Assembly (NCBI GenBank): GCA_946480705.1
Contig: CAMLLF010000006.1
Coordinates: forward strand, 1-19,720
Reading direction: 5' to 3'
DNA: 19,720 bases
Source of the DNA: an uncultured Lysobacteraceae bacterium
Lineage (GTDB): Bacteria; Pseudomonadota; Gammaproteobacteria; Xanthomonadales; Rhodanobacteraceae
Below, one piece after another: positions 1 to 6,813 of the stretch. The notes under the pieces were generated by a model, which did no database searches, had not been told where the DNA came from, and worked only from the letters and a program-made list of their open reading frames with translations. Both the position numbers and the translations under genes were made by a program. Numbering within the stretch: position 1 is the stretch's first letter; each line of letters starts with the position of its first letter.

Positions 1-1
1 C

Positions 2-313
2 ACGCCCGCCCTCACGCTCACCTCGGGCCGCGCCGCCAAGGGCGGCGTCGTCGCCATGACCCTGCCGATGGCGCGCGAGTTCTCGCGCATCGGCGTGCGC
101 GTCATGACCGTTGCGCCGGGCGTCTTCCACACGCCGATGGTCGACGGCATGCCCGAAAACGTATACCAGTCCCTTTGTGCGCAAGTCCCCTACCCGTCGC
201 GCCTCGGCAGGCCCGAGGAATTCGCCGCGACGGTCGCATTCATCCTGCAGAACCGCTATCTCAACGGCGAGACGATCCGCGTCGACGGCGCAATTCGCCT
301 GCAACCGAAGTAA
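2..313 (+). CDS. Short-chain dehydrogenase, HSD10-like, 3' end only
   Basis: This is the C-terminal part of an NAD(P)-dependent short-chain dehydrogenase; the 5' end lies outside the window. The frame is open from base 2 to the TAA at 311-313. The visible part carries [14 protein letters not shown], then [29 protein letters not shown], and ends [17 protein letters not shown]. That ending closely matches the type II 3-hydroxyacyl-CoA dehydrogenase (HSD10) branch, which oxidises branched-chain or fatty acyl-CoA intermediates. The lysine of the YxxxK catalytic motif is at codon 38-40. Four residues upstream, where tyrosine is expected, the codon 26-28 is GGC (Gly), and the preceding residues do not resemble the family. 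The gene may be mutated, or the first bases may be chimeric or frameshifted. efpL/yeiP starts 24 bp downstream on the same strand, so co-transcription is possible. Confidence 0.85.
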   Translation, partial: TPALTLTSGRAAKGGVVAMTLPMAREFSRIGVRVMTVAPGVFHTPMVDGMPENVYQSLCAQVPYPSRLGRPEEFAATVAFILQNRYLNGETIRVDGAIRLQPK

Positions 314-337
314 CTCCGACTCCTCAGGTCAGCGCTC

Positions 338-901
338 ATGAAAGCCAGCGAAATCAAGAAAGGCAACGTCGTCGAGCACGACAACAAGGTCTACCAGATC
401 CGCGATATCGAGCGCAGCTCGCCGCAAGGCCGCGGCGGCAACGTGACGTATCGCTTCAGCATGTACTCGGTGCCCGGCGGGCAGAAATTCGACCTGAGCC
501 TGCGCGCCGAGGACGATCTGCGCGAAATCGAGCTGTCGCGGCGCCAGGCGACGTATTCCTATCGCGAAGGCGACACCTTCGTGTTCATGGACGCCGAGGA
601 CTTCACGCAGTACATGCTCGATGCGAACGCGATCGGCGACGCGGCGGGCTACATCACCGACGGCATGGAAAGCTGCTACGTGCAGCTCATCGAGGACCAG
701 CCGGTCGCGGTGCAATTGCCGCTGACCGTCACGCTGACCGTCGTCGACACGGCGCCGGAAATGAAAGGCGCGACCGCGACGAAGCGGCCGAAGCCCGCGA
801 AGCTCGAAACCGGTCTCGAAATCCTCGTGCCGGAATACGTGGTCAACGGCTCGCGCATTCTCGTGAGCACCGTGACCGGCGAATACTCGGGTCGCGAATA
901 A
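338..901 (+). CDS. yeiP: Elongation factor P-like protein EfpL/YeiP
   Basis: This 187-residue protein is a paralogue of elongation factor P. Such proteins bind between the ribosomal P and E sites and relieve stalling at proline-rich motifs. It has the three-domain EF-P layout: an N-terminal KOW-like domain (about 1-65), a middle OB domain (about 68-128) with [19 protein letters not shown], and a C-terminal OB domain (about 130-187) with [24 protein letters not shown] and LEILVPEYV. It resembles YeiP/EfpL more than canonical EF-P because the tip loop reads SSPQGRGG. The tip residue is Arg32, where classical EF-P has a lysine or a rhamnosylated arginine. No modification enzyme gene is visible nearby. 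An AGG lies about 10 nt upstream of the ATG. The gene ends in a long palindrome shared with the convergent Nudix gene. Confidence 0.9.
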   Translation: MKASEIKKGNVVEHDNKVYQIRDIERSSPQGRGGNVTYRFSMYSVPGGQKFDLSLRAEDDLREIELSRRQATYSYREGDTFVFMDAEDFTQYMLDANAIGDAAGYITDGMESCYVQLIEDQPVAVQLPLTVTLTVVDTAPEMKGATATKRPKPAKLETGLEILVPEYVVNGSRILVSTVTGEYSGRE

Positions 902-911
902 GCGAACGCGA

Positions 912-976
912 AGCGAACGGGGTCAGGTTCACTTAGCCGAACAGCTAAGTGAACCTGATCCCGTCCGCCGTTCGCT
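912..976. repeat. Long inverted repeat, REP/REPIN-like, between convergent genes
   Basis: The arm at 919-937 (GGGGTCAGGTTCACTTAGC) pairs with 944-962 across a 6-nt loop, with a single G-T wobble. Outside it, 912-919 (AGCGAACG) pairs with 969-976 (CGTTCGCT), leaving 963-968 as a bulge. There is no T-tract on either side, so this is not a textbook intrinsic terminator, although it could stop transcription from both directions. The arm contains the stop codon and last codons of the Nudix gene. The TGACCCC/GGGGTCA motif with GTGAAC resembles palindromes I have seen dispersed in proteobacterial genomes near REP-associated transposases; that link is inference. Confidence 0.7.
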
Positions 977-1547
977 CGCGCCATTTGCGCGCCATGCGCT
1001 GCAGCGATTCGTCGTAGTCGGACGATCCGATCATCGCGCCGATGTCGCGCCACGCGAGTTCGAGCGACTCTTCGCTGACGGCGAATTGCTCGCTGCCGCA
1101 ACACCGGACGACATAACGCAGGTCATAGTGCCAGTGGCCCGGCACCTCGCGGTGATCCGGAATCCAATGCCGGTCGAGATCGAAGATCTCGCGCTCGATC
1201 GACAGATCGGCGAGTCCCGACTCCTCTTCCGCTTCGCGCAGCGCGACCGCGACGAGGTCCGCATCGCCGTCGGCATGGCCGCCGAGCTGCAGCCAGCGCT
1301 GCAGCTTGCGATGGTGCGTCAGCAGCACGCGCCGGCCGTCGGCGCTGACCAGCCACGCCGCACCGGTCAGATGGCCGATCGCGAGTTCACGCTGCGCCGC
1401 ATCGGCGTACGTGCGCATGAAATCGCGAAACTGAGCGACTGTTTCCTGTTCGTCGGCATGACGGATGGCATACGCGTCGACGTCGCGCAGCCATGCGTAT
1501 TGCCATGCGGCCAGTTCCTGCGCGGGAAGATCGGCGGAGTCGCTCAT
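945..1547 (-). CDS. Nudix hydrolase
   Basis: This 200-residue protein is a Nudix hydrolase, a family that cleaves nucleoside diphosphates linked to another moiety; the substrate cannot be read from the sequence. The Nudix box spans about residues 90-112, from the GGHADGD glycine to REAEEESGL (104-112). The metal-binding REUXEEXGU core is intact. The first glutamate of the consensus (GX5E) is alanine here, which I recall as common in the subfamily with a GGHADGD signature. An N-terminal helical region of about 50 residues precedes the domain. The C-terminal residues GIRFT and the stop codon lie inside the 912-976 palindrome, so the original 3' end may have been altered by insertion of that element. 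No clear Shine-Dalgarno precedes the ATG. Confidence 0.9.
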   Translation of the reverse strand: MSDSADLPAQELAAWQYAWLRDVDAYAIRHADEQETVAQFRDFMRTYADAAQRELAIGHLTGAAWLVSADGRRVLLTHHRKLQRWLQLGGHADGDADLVAVALREAEEESGLADLSIEREIFDLDRHWIPDHREVPGHWHYDLRYVVRCCGSEQFAVSEESLELAWRDIGAMIGSSDYDESLQRMARKWRERTADGIRFT

Positions 1548-1581
1548 CGGGGGGCGCTTGCTGGCCTAGGAAGGGTCGCGT

Positions 1582-1587
1582 ATTTTA
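1582..1587 (-). promoter_or_regulatory. Candidate -10 box for the Nudix gene
   Basis: On the minus strand this reads TAAAAT, five of six matches to TATAAT, 34 nt upstream of the Nudix start codon in an otherwise GC-rich stretch. No convincing -35 box lies at the usual spacing, so the assignment is weak. Confidence 0.3.
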
Positions 1588-1695
1588 GCCCGGTTTTTGT
1601 CGCGTCCCGTGAAACGGCGCGAGTCATGCCAGGCTTCGCAGGCAGTCTGCTGCTGCTGGCGCCGGGTCACAGTAAATATCGTGGGAGGGGATGCA

Positions 1696-3177
1696 ATGAT
1701 TTTCTGGCGCGTCAAACCGCTCGACCAGATTCTTGAGAACGCCGAGAAGAAGAGCCTCAAACGCCAGCTCGGCGCGCTGCAACTGACCATGCTCGGCATC
1801 GGCGCGATCATCGGCACGGGCATCTTCGTGCTGACCGCCGAAGCCGCGCAGAAGGCCGGTCCCGGCATGATGGTCGCTTTCGTGATTGCGGCCGTCGTCT
1901 GCGGTCTTGCCGCACTCGCCTACGCCGAACTTGCCTCGATGGTGCCGGTGTCCGGTTCGGCCTACACGTATACCTATGCGGTACTCGGCGAGGCCATGGC
2001 CTGGATCGTCGGCTGGGCACTCGTCCTCGAGTATGCCGTTGCCGCCGGCGCGGTGGCCGTCGGCTGGTCCGGCTATGTCAACGGACTGCTGAACGCCGCA
2101 AACATCGGTCTTCCACAATTCCTGCAGGTCGGTCCGTACAGCGGCGGGGCGTTCAACCTGCTCGCCTGCCTGATCTCGCTCGTGATCACGGGACTCCTGA
2201 TCATCGGCACGTCCAAGAGCGCCTGGGTCAACGCGGTGCTCGTGGCGATCAAGATCGTCGCACTCACGGCCTTCGTCATCCTCGCCGTACCGGCCGCAAA
2301 GTCGGTGAATTTCGAACCGTTCATGCCGACAGGCTGGGGTACGCCGATGGGCGGCGTCGGTGTGCTCGGCGCCGCGGCGTCGATCTTCTTCGCCTACGTC
2401 GGATTCGACGCCGTTTCGACGGCTGCCGAGGAAACCAAGAACCCGAACCGCAACATTCCGATCGGCCTGATCGGTTCGCTCGCGGTCTGCACCGTGTTCT
2501 ATCTGCTCGTCGGCTACGGCGCCGTCGGCGCGGAAGGCGCACAGCCGCTGTACGACGCGGCCGGCAAGCTGCTCGAGCCGGGCACCAAGGAAATGATGGA
2601 GGCCTGCGCGAATTCGACGGCGCTGGTCTGCAGCAACGAACCGCTCGCCCACGTGCTGCGCTCGCTCGACCACAACACCATGGCCTACCTCATCGGCATG
2701 GCTGCGAGCCTCGCGCTGCCGTCGGTCATCCTCATGATGATCTACGGCCAGACCCGCATCTTCTTCGTCATGTCGCGCGACGGCCTGCTTCCGGAAATCT
2801 GTTCGCGCGTACATCCGACCTTCCACACGCCGCACATGATCACGCTGATCACCGGCGTCGGCGTTGCGATCTTCGCCGCGTTCTTCCCGGTCGGCATCCT
2901 CGCCGACATCTCGAACTCGGGCACGCTGTTCGCTTTCATCGCAGTGGCGTTCGGCGTCATGATCCTGCGCCAGACACAGCCGGGCCGCGCGCGTCCGTTC
3001 CGCACGCCGCTCGTGTGGCTGGTCTGCCCGCTCGCCGTCCTCGGCTGCCTGCTGCTGTTCGTGAACCTGTCGACCAAGGCATTGACCGTGTTCGCGTGCT
3101 GGACCGTGATCGGCCTGTTCGTCTATTCGATGTACGGCCTGCGTCACAGCGACCTGGCCAAGAACGGCGCGAAGTAA
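1696..3177 (+). CDS. APC-superfamily amino acid permease (CAT-like)
   Basis: This 493-residue inner-membrane transporter belongs to the amino acid-polyamine-organocation superfamily and most resembles the cationic amino acid transporter (CAT/YfnA) group. The substrate is probably an amino acid, but its identity is not evident. The first membrane helix holds the substrate-binding signature GIGAIIGTGIF at residues 34-44. The conserved AEETKNPNRNIPIG loop follows near residue 245, and PFRTP near the C-terminus. About 12 or more hydrophobic segments can be seen. The frame is open further upstream, but the ATG at 1696 is preceded by GGGAGGGG at 1683-1690 with good spacing, and translation from there starts directly with the soluble N-terminus typical of the family. 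A GC-rich hairpin follows the stop codon. It is divergent from the Nudix gene and looks monocistronic. Confidence 0.92.
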   Translation: MIFWRVKPLDQILENAEKKSLKRQLGALQLTMLGIGAIIGTGIFVLTAEAAQKAGPGMMVAFVIAAVVCGLAALAYAELASMVPVSGSAYTYTYAVLGEAMAWIVGWALVLEYAVAAGAVAVGWSGYVNGLLNAANIGLPQFLQVGPYSGGAFNLLACLISLVITGLLIIGTSKSAWVNAVLVAIKIVALTAFVILAVPAAKSVNFEPFMPTGWGTPMGGVGVLGAAASIFFAYVGFDAVSTAAEETKNPNRNIPIGLIGSLAVCTVFYLLVGYGAVGAEGAQPLYDAAGKLLEPGTKEMMEACANSTALVCSNEPLAHVLRSLDHNTMAYLIGMAASLALPSVILMMIYGQTRIFFVMSRDGLLPEICSRVHPTFHTPHMITLITGVGVAIFAAFFPVGILADISNSGTLFAFIAVAFGVMILRQTQPGRARPFRTPLVWLVCPLAVLGCLLLFVNLSTKALTVFACWTVIGLFVYSMYGLRHSDLAKNGAK

Positions 3178-3190
3178 GCTCGTGCTCCGG

Positions 3191-3209
3191 GGGCCGGCAA
3201 CGCCGGCCC
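3191..3209 (+). terminator. Likely terminator of the permease gene
   Basis: GGGCCGGC (3191-3198) pairs perfectly with GCCGGCCC (3202-3209) around an AAC loop, 13 bp after the permease stop codon. Only a short T-run (TCGGTTTCG) follows, so termination may be inefficient or factor-assisted. Confidence 0.65.
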
Positions 3210-3367
3210 TCGGTTTCGCCCGTATGGCGCACTGTTTCCTGCGCGATCAATGACTTGGCTGCCGGACTCGACCGTTTCGCTGCCGCTTACGGCGCAGTTC
3301 AGCGAAGCCCTTTTGCGCTCAACGACTTAGCGAGTTCTTTCGCAGTCGGGCCGCATTTGCTCACCGG

Positions 3368-3376
3368 CTATGCACA
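3368..3376 (+). promoter_or_regulatory. DnaA-box-like 9-mer (one mismatch)
   Basis: CTATGCACA differs from the DnaA consensus TTATNCACA at the first base only. It lies 90 bp from a perfect box at 3458 in the same orientation. Confidence 0.35.
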
Positions 3377-3457
3377 GTTTCCCCCCGGTCTCGAAAAATT
3401 CTTCAAACCGTTGAGCAGAGTGGATATTGCGGCTCGCGCACACAAGCAATCCACGGC

Positions 3458-3466
3458 TTATCCACA
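3458..3466 (+). promoter_or_regulatory. Perfect DnaA-box 9-mer
   Basis: TTATCCACA matches the DnaA-binding consensus exactly and lies in non-coding DNA. One 9-mer can occur by chance, so function depends on conservation and on the second site at 3368. Confidence 0.4.
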
Positions 3467-3553
3467 GGCCGTCGTTCGCTCGGCGGAACGGCAGCGGTTA
3501 TGATCAAGGTCCGCGGGAAATACACTTGGCAGTGGGCCCCTCGGAATGCGGCT

Positions 3554-3597
3554 CGGATGCGTTCAGACGGGTTAGCTCCTCGGTCTGGACGCATCCG
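3554..3597. other. Strong intergenic hairpin
   Basis: Bases 3554-3568 (CGGATGCGTTCAGAC) pair with 3583-3597 through 15 positions with one G-T wobble, around a 14-nt loop that contains GTTAGCTCCTC. A pyrimidine-rich stretch with TTTTT follows about 20 nt downstream, too far for a standard intrinsic terminator. It could belong to a small RNA, a structured leader or a repeat. I recognise no family. Confidence 0.5.
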
Positions 3598-3726
3598 GGC
3601 AGCGACTTTCCCCCGGTTTTTCCCTCCTTTCGCCCCCCGATACCTGCTTTTTTCGTCGAACGCGCGCGTGCCCGCCGTGGCATGCCGAAGCGCCCGGCCG
3701 TCATAACTGAACGCGTGACGCTCGGT

Positions 3727-3732
3727 TATAGT
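3727..3732 (+). promoter_or_regulatory. Candidate -10 box for the mtn genes
   Basis: TATAGT matches five of six positions of TATAAT, 26 nt before the mtnB ATG. This would leave an untranslated leader of only about 20 nt. No good -35 box is visible. If correct, the hairpin at 3554-3597 lies upstream of the transcript. Confidence 0.35.
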
Positions 3733-3758
3733 GACGGCCCGTCCGTGTTTCCGAATCC

Positions 3759-4400
3759 ATGACCGAATCGCAACTTCCCGACGCCGAACGGCTGGCCCTC
3801 TGCGCGCGTGAAATCGCCGAAGCCGGCCGCGAACTCGGCGCCCGCGGCTGGACGCCGGCCACCAGCAGCAATTTCTCGCGCCGCTACGACGACCGCCACG
3901 CCGCCGTGACGATATCGGGTCGCGACAAGGGCCGGCTCGGCGTCGACGACATCATGCTCGTCGACCTCGACGGCAACGCCGTCGGCACGACGGCGCGGCC
4001 CTCCGCCGAAACCCTGCTGCACGTGCAGATGTACCGGCGCGATCCCGCGATAGGTGCCGTGCTGCACACGCATTCGCACAACCAGACCGTCGCCTCGCGC
4101 CTGTACGCGGCGCAGGGCCTGATCCGCTTCAGCGGCCTCGAACTGCAGAAAGCCATCACGGGCTACACGACGCACGAAAGCGAACTCGACCTGCCCGTAT
4201 TCCCGAATACGCAGGACATGCCCGAACTCGTCGCGCAGGTCGACGCGTGGCTCGACGCCGGCAGGCCGCTGCACGGCTACTTGATAGACGGCCACGGCAT
4301 CTATACCTGGGGCCGGACAATGGCCGAGGCCAAGCGCCATCTCGAGGCGTTCGAATTCCTGCTGGCCGTGGAACTGGATCTTAGGAGGCTGCGCGCGTGA
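3759..4400 (+). CDS. mtnB: Methylthioribulose-1-phosphate dehydratase
   Basis: MtnB dehydrates 5-methylthioribulose-1-phosphate to 2,3-diketo-5-methylthiopentyl-1-phosphate in the methionine salvage pathway. It is a zinc enzyme of the class II aldolase/adducin fold, and 213 residues is the normal length. Visible signatures are [11 protein letters not shown] (32-42), SGRDKGRLG (53-61), RPSAETLLH (80-88), the zinc-binding pair in HTHS (His103, His105), GLELQKAI with Glu128, and DGHGIYTWG with the third ligand His179. The mtnD start codon overlaps its stop (GTGA at 4397-4400), so the two are translationally coupled. It is the first gene of the mtnB-mtnD-mtnC group. No SAM or SAH riboswitch that I recognise precedes it. 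Confidence 0.95.
   Translation: MTESQLPDAERLALCAREIAEAGRELGARGWTPATSSNFSRRYDDRHAAVTISGRDKGRLGVDDIMLVDLDGNAVGTTARPSAETLLHVQMYRRDPAIGAVLHTHSHNQTVASRLYAAQGLIRFSGLELQKAITGYTTHESELDLPVFPNTQDMPELVAQVDAWLDAGRPLHGYLIDGHGIYTWGRTMAEAKRHLEAFEFLLAVELDLRRLRA
4383..4388 (+). promoter_or_regulatory. Shine-Dalgarno site fixing the mtnD GTG start
   Basis: AGGAGG lies inside the last codons of mtnB, 8 nt before the GTG at 4397, and supports that non-ATG start. Confidence 0.8.
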
Positions 4401-4942
4401 GCCGCTTGCGAATCTTTGCCGAAGGGCAGCCGGCGCAGCCGCTGCTGGATACCGACGACCACGCGCGCATCGCCGCCGAGCTCGGTCAGGTCGGCGTGCG
4501 CTTCGAACGCTGGGCGACCGACGCCGCAATCGAACCCGGCGCCGCGCCGGAAACCGTGATCGCCGCGTACCGCAGCGACATCGACCGGCTCATGCAGAGC
4601 GAGGGCTACCAGGCCGTCGACGTCATCAGCCTGAAACCCGATCACCCCGACAAGGCGCAGCTGCGCCAGAAGTTCCTCAACGAGCACACGCATTCCGAGG
4701 ACGAAGTGCGCTTCTTCGTCGCGGGCCGGGGCCTGTTCACGCTGCACGTCGCCGACAAGGTCTACGAGGTGCTCTGCACGCAGGGCGATCTCATCGGCGT
4801 GCCCGACGGCACGCCGCACTGGTTCGACATGAGCGAGCAGCCCTACTTCGTCGCGATCCGCCTGTTCACGAACAAGGAAGGCTGGGTCGCGAACTTCACG
4901 GGCAGCGACATCGCCGGCCGCTTCGCGCGTCTGGATGCCTGA
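4397..4942 (+). CDS. mtnD: Acireductone dioxygenase
   Basis: This is the 181-residue acireductone dioxygenase of the methionine salvage pathway, a cupin metalloenzyme. With iron it converts acireductone and O2 to 4-methylthio-2-oxobutanoate and formate; the nickel form instead gives methylthiopropionate, formate and CO. The metal ligands are His97, His99 and Glu103 in [13 protein letters not shown], and His141 in [10 protein letters not shown]. This spacing equals that of the characterised Klebsiella enzyme (96, 98, 102, 140). The start is GTG, with AGGAGG 8 nt upstream and overlapping the mtnB stop. The next gene, mtnC, lies downstream after a strong hairpin. Confidence 0.95.
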   Translation: MSRLRIFAEGQPAQPLLDTDDHARIAAELGQVGVRFERWATDAAIEPGAAPETVIAAYRSDIDRLMQSEGYQAVDVISLKPDHPDKAQLRQKFLNEHTHSEDEVRFFVAGRGLFTLHVADKVYEVLCTQGDLIGVPDGTPHWFDMSEQPYFVAIRLFTNKEGWVANFTGSDIAGRFARLDA

Positions 4943-4951
4943 TCCCTCCGC

Positions 4952-4973
4952 GGCGCCGGCTCGCGCCGGCGCC
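4952..4973. other. Hairpin between mtnD and mtnC
   Basis: GGCGCCGGC (4952-4960) pairs perfectly with GCCGGCGCC (4965-4973) around TCGC. It sits 9 bp after the mtnD stop and 24 bp before the preferred mtnC start. There is no T-tract, so it is better viewed as an mRNA stability or processing element, or a partial barrier lowering mtnC expression, than as a terminator. Confidence 0.55.
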
Positions 4974-4997
4974 TTCGCGCCACCGAACGAACGACCG

Positions 4998-5678
4998 ATG
5001 ACCCGCGCGATCCTGACCGATATCGAAGGTACGACCAGCTCCATCAGCTTCGTCAAAGACGTGCTGTTTCCGTATGCGCGCGACCACGTCGGCGCGTTCG
5101 TCGCGGCCAATGCCGAGAATGCGGAAGTCCGGCGCTGGCTGGCCGCAACTGCGCAGGAAGCCGGCATCGCCGAGGACGATCGCGACGCGATCGTCGCCGT
5201 GCTGCGCCGGTGGATCGCCGAGGACCGCAAGGCCACGCCGCTGAAGGCGCTGCAGGGCATGCTCTGGGAAGCCGGCTACCGCGATGGCGTCTATCGCGCG
5301 CATGTCTATCCCGAAGTCGCGGCGCGGCTGCGCGCGTGGAAAGCGCAGGGCCTGCCGCTCTATGTCTATTCGTCGGGATCCGTCGCCGCGCAGAAGCTGT
5401 TTTTCCGCTACAGCGAAGCCGGCGACCTGCTGCCGCTGTTCGACGGCCATTTCGACACCGAGATCGGCGGCAAGCGCGAGAGCGCCTCGTATGCGCGCAT
5501 CGCCGAGTCGATCGGCCTGCCGCCCGGCGAGATCCTGTTCCTGTCGGACATCGTCGAGGAACTCGACGCCGCGCGCGCCGCCGGCCTGCAGACGACATGG
5601 CTCTGCCGCCCGCCGCTGCAGTGTCCCGCCGACAGCGCGCATCGCTGCGTCGGCGACTTCGACGCGATCGCGGTCTGA
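4998..5678 (+). CDS. mtnC: Enolase-phosphatase E1
   Basis: MtnC is a bifunctional HAD-family enzyme. It enolises 2,3-diketo-5-methylthiopentyl-1-phosphate and dephosphorylates it to acireductone, the substrate of MtnD. The 226-residue product shows the HAD nucleophile Asp8 in [13 protein letters not shown], motif II in [11 protein letters not shown] (about 123-133), the conserved Lys159 in GGKR, and motif III in [11 protein letters not shown] (182-192) with Asp184. An in-frame ATG at 4935 would add a low-complexity 21-residue extension crossing the hairpin. I prefer 4998 because homologues begin just before the DIEGTT motif, as translation from 4998 does. Neither start has a clear Shine-Dalgarno. 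The C13 peptidase gene starts 10 bp downstream. Confidence 0.92.
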   Translation: MTRAILTDIEGTTSSISFVKDVLFPYARDHVGAFVAANAENAEVRRWLAATAQEAGIAEDDRDAIVAVLRRWIAEDRKATPLKALQGMLWEAGYRDGVYRAHVYPEVAARLRAWKAQGLPLYVYSSGSVAAQKLFFRYSEAGDLLPLFDGHFDTEIGGKRESASYARIAESIGLPPGEILFLSDIVEELDAARAAGLQTTWLCRPPLQCPADSAHRCVGDFDAIAV

Positions 5679-5688
5679 CGCCGCGGGC

Positions 5689-6813
5689 ATGAGCCGCCCC
5701 GACATCGCGCGGCTCGCTCTCGCGCTGCTTGCCGGGCTGGCGCTCGGCTGGTGGCTGCGCGGTCGTGATGCCGCGCCGCCCGCAGTGCCCGTCGCTGCGG
5801 TCGCCGCACCGGCCGACGGTGCGCCCGACGCGACGACCCGAGCCATACCGGACACGGTGCCGGCAACCGATTCCGCCGAACTCATCGACAACCTCGCGGC
5901 GACGCGCGAACTGCTCGCGCGCTGGTTCCCGGTCCTCGGGTCCGGCGATGCGCACGACGGCCCCGACTACAGCGCCGAGCGCGTGTTCTACGACCTGCTC
6001 GACCGCGTTGACGAAGCGCTCGCGTCGCTGCGTGCGCAGACGCCCGGACATACCGATCTCTACGTCGTCGCCTTCGCCGGCGACGGCGACGAGAACGTGT
6101 TCCGCAACGAAGTCGAATATGTGGAGAAATTGTTTTCCGAGCGTTTCGACGCGCGCGGGCGCGTCGTCGTGCTCGAGAACAATCCGGCGACCGTCGAGAC
6201 ACGGCCGCTCGCTACCTGGACCAATCTCGAACTCGTGCTCGACGGTCTGCTCGAACAGGACCGCTTCGATCCCGACGAGGACATCCTGCTGCTGTTCATG
6301 ACGAGCCACGGCGACGAGGACCACGACCTCTATGTCGGCATGGACAACCTTCCGCTCGACTGGATCGGCGCCGAAGACCTGTCGGAAATCCTCAACACGC
6401 GGCCATTCCGCTGGCGCGTCAACATTATTTCAGCCTGCTATTCCGGCGGTTTCGTCGACGGCCTCAGGAACTCGACGAGCATGGTCATCACCGCCGCGCG
6501 CGCCGACCGCACGTCGTTCGGCTGCGGCGCCAATTCCGACATCACGTATTTCGGCAAGGCATTCTTCGTCGAGGGTCTCAATCAGACCGACACGTTCCGC
6601 GGCGCGTTCGAGATCGCGCGCCAGCTCATCGCCGACTGGGAAGCCGCGGACGAACAGCAGGCGTCCGAGCCGCAGATCGCGAGCACGCCGCTGATCGAGG
6701 CCAAGCTCGCGCAGTGGCGCAGCGGCATCCGGCTCGGACCGCCGCAGCCGTTCGCGCCCGCCGGCGCGCCGGCTCCATCGAATCAGTCCAGCGCGAAGTC
6801 GATGAAGCAGTAG
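5689..6813 (+). CDS. Membrane-anchored C13 (legumain-like) cysteine peptidase
   Basis: This 374-residue protein has a hydrophobic N-terminal segment (about 7-22, ending WWLRGR) that should anchor it in the inner membrane with the rest in the periplasm. A proline/alanine-rich linker follows to about residue 60. The catalytic region matches the caspase-like C13 fold: the histidine in LLLFMTSHGDEDHDLYVG (His207) and the cysteine in VNIISACYSGGFVDGL (Cys250), each after a hydrophobic strand, followed by ITAARADRTSFGCG. C13 enzymes include asparaginyl endopeptidases and GPI transamidase subunits; the bacterial role and substrate are not known to me. It starts 10 bp after mtnC with no clear Shine-Dalgarno, so it may be co-transcribed. 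The last 31 bp overlap the convergent ATP-pyrophosphatase gene. The frame is open well upstream through mtnC, but only this start gives the signal anchor. Confidence 0.85.
   Translation: MSRPDIARLALALLAGLALGWWLRGRDAAPPAVPVAAVAAPADGAPDATTRAIPDTVPATDSAELIDNLAATRELLARWFPVLGSGDAHDGPDYSAERVFYDLLDRVDEALASLRAQTPGHTDLYVVAFAGDGDENVFRNEVEYVEKLFSERFDARGRVVVLENNPATVETRPLATWTNLELVLDGLLEQDRFDPDEDILLLFMTSHGDEDHDLYVGMDNLPLDWIGAEDLSEILNTRPFRWRVNIISACYSGGFVDGLRNSTSMVITAARADRTSFGCGANSDITYFGKAFFVEGLNQTDTFRGAFEIARQLIADWEAADEQQASEPQIASTPLIEAKLAQWRSGIRLGPPQPFAPAGAPAPSNQSSAKSMKQ

Larger units (their letters stand above)
3210..3758. other. Gene-free region between permease and mtnB
   Basis: About 550 bp with no convincing coding frame. 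It is less GC-rich than its surroundings, with pyrimidine runs such as TTTCCCCCGGTTTTTCCC near 3608-3625. It holds two DnaA-box-like 9-mers, a strong 15-bp hairpin and a candidate -10 box before mtnB, each listed separately. I recognise no known riboswitch or small RNA here. The length is unusual for a window where most neighbours overlap or lie within 100 bp. Confidence 0.6.

Noticed and set aside
175..936. Alternative 253-codon frame overlapping the dehydrogenase and EfpL genes
   Set aside because: It is an Arg-rich out-of-frame translation of two recognised genes.
1624..3147. Long open frame (507 codons) antisense to the permease
   Set aside because: It is the GC-driven shadow of a well-supported transporter gene, composed of Arg/Asp/His-rich sequence without any recognisable domain.
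3361..3480. Possible replication origin
   Set aside because: Only two DnaA-box-like sites, with no dnaA, dnaN, gidA or rpmH gene nearby and no clear AT-rich unwinding element.
3178..3758. SAM or SAH riboswitch controlling the mtn genes
   Set aside because: The hairpins do not fit any SAM/SAH aptamer consensus I can recall, and the candidate -10 box leaves only a ~20-nt leader.
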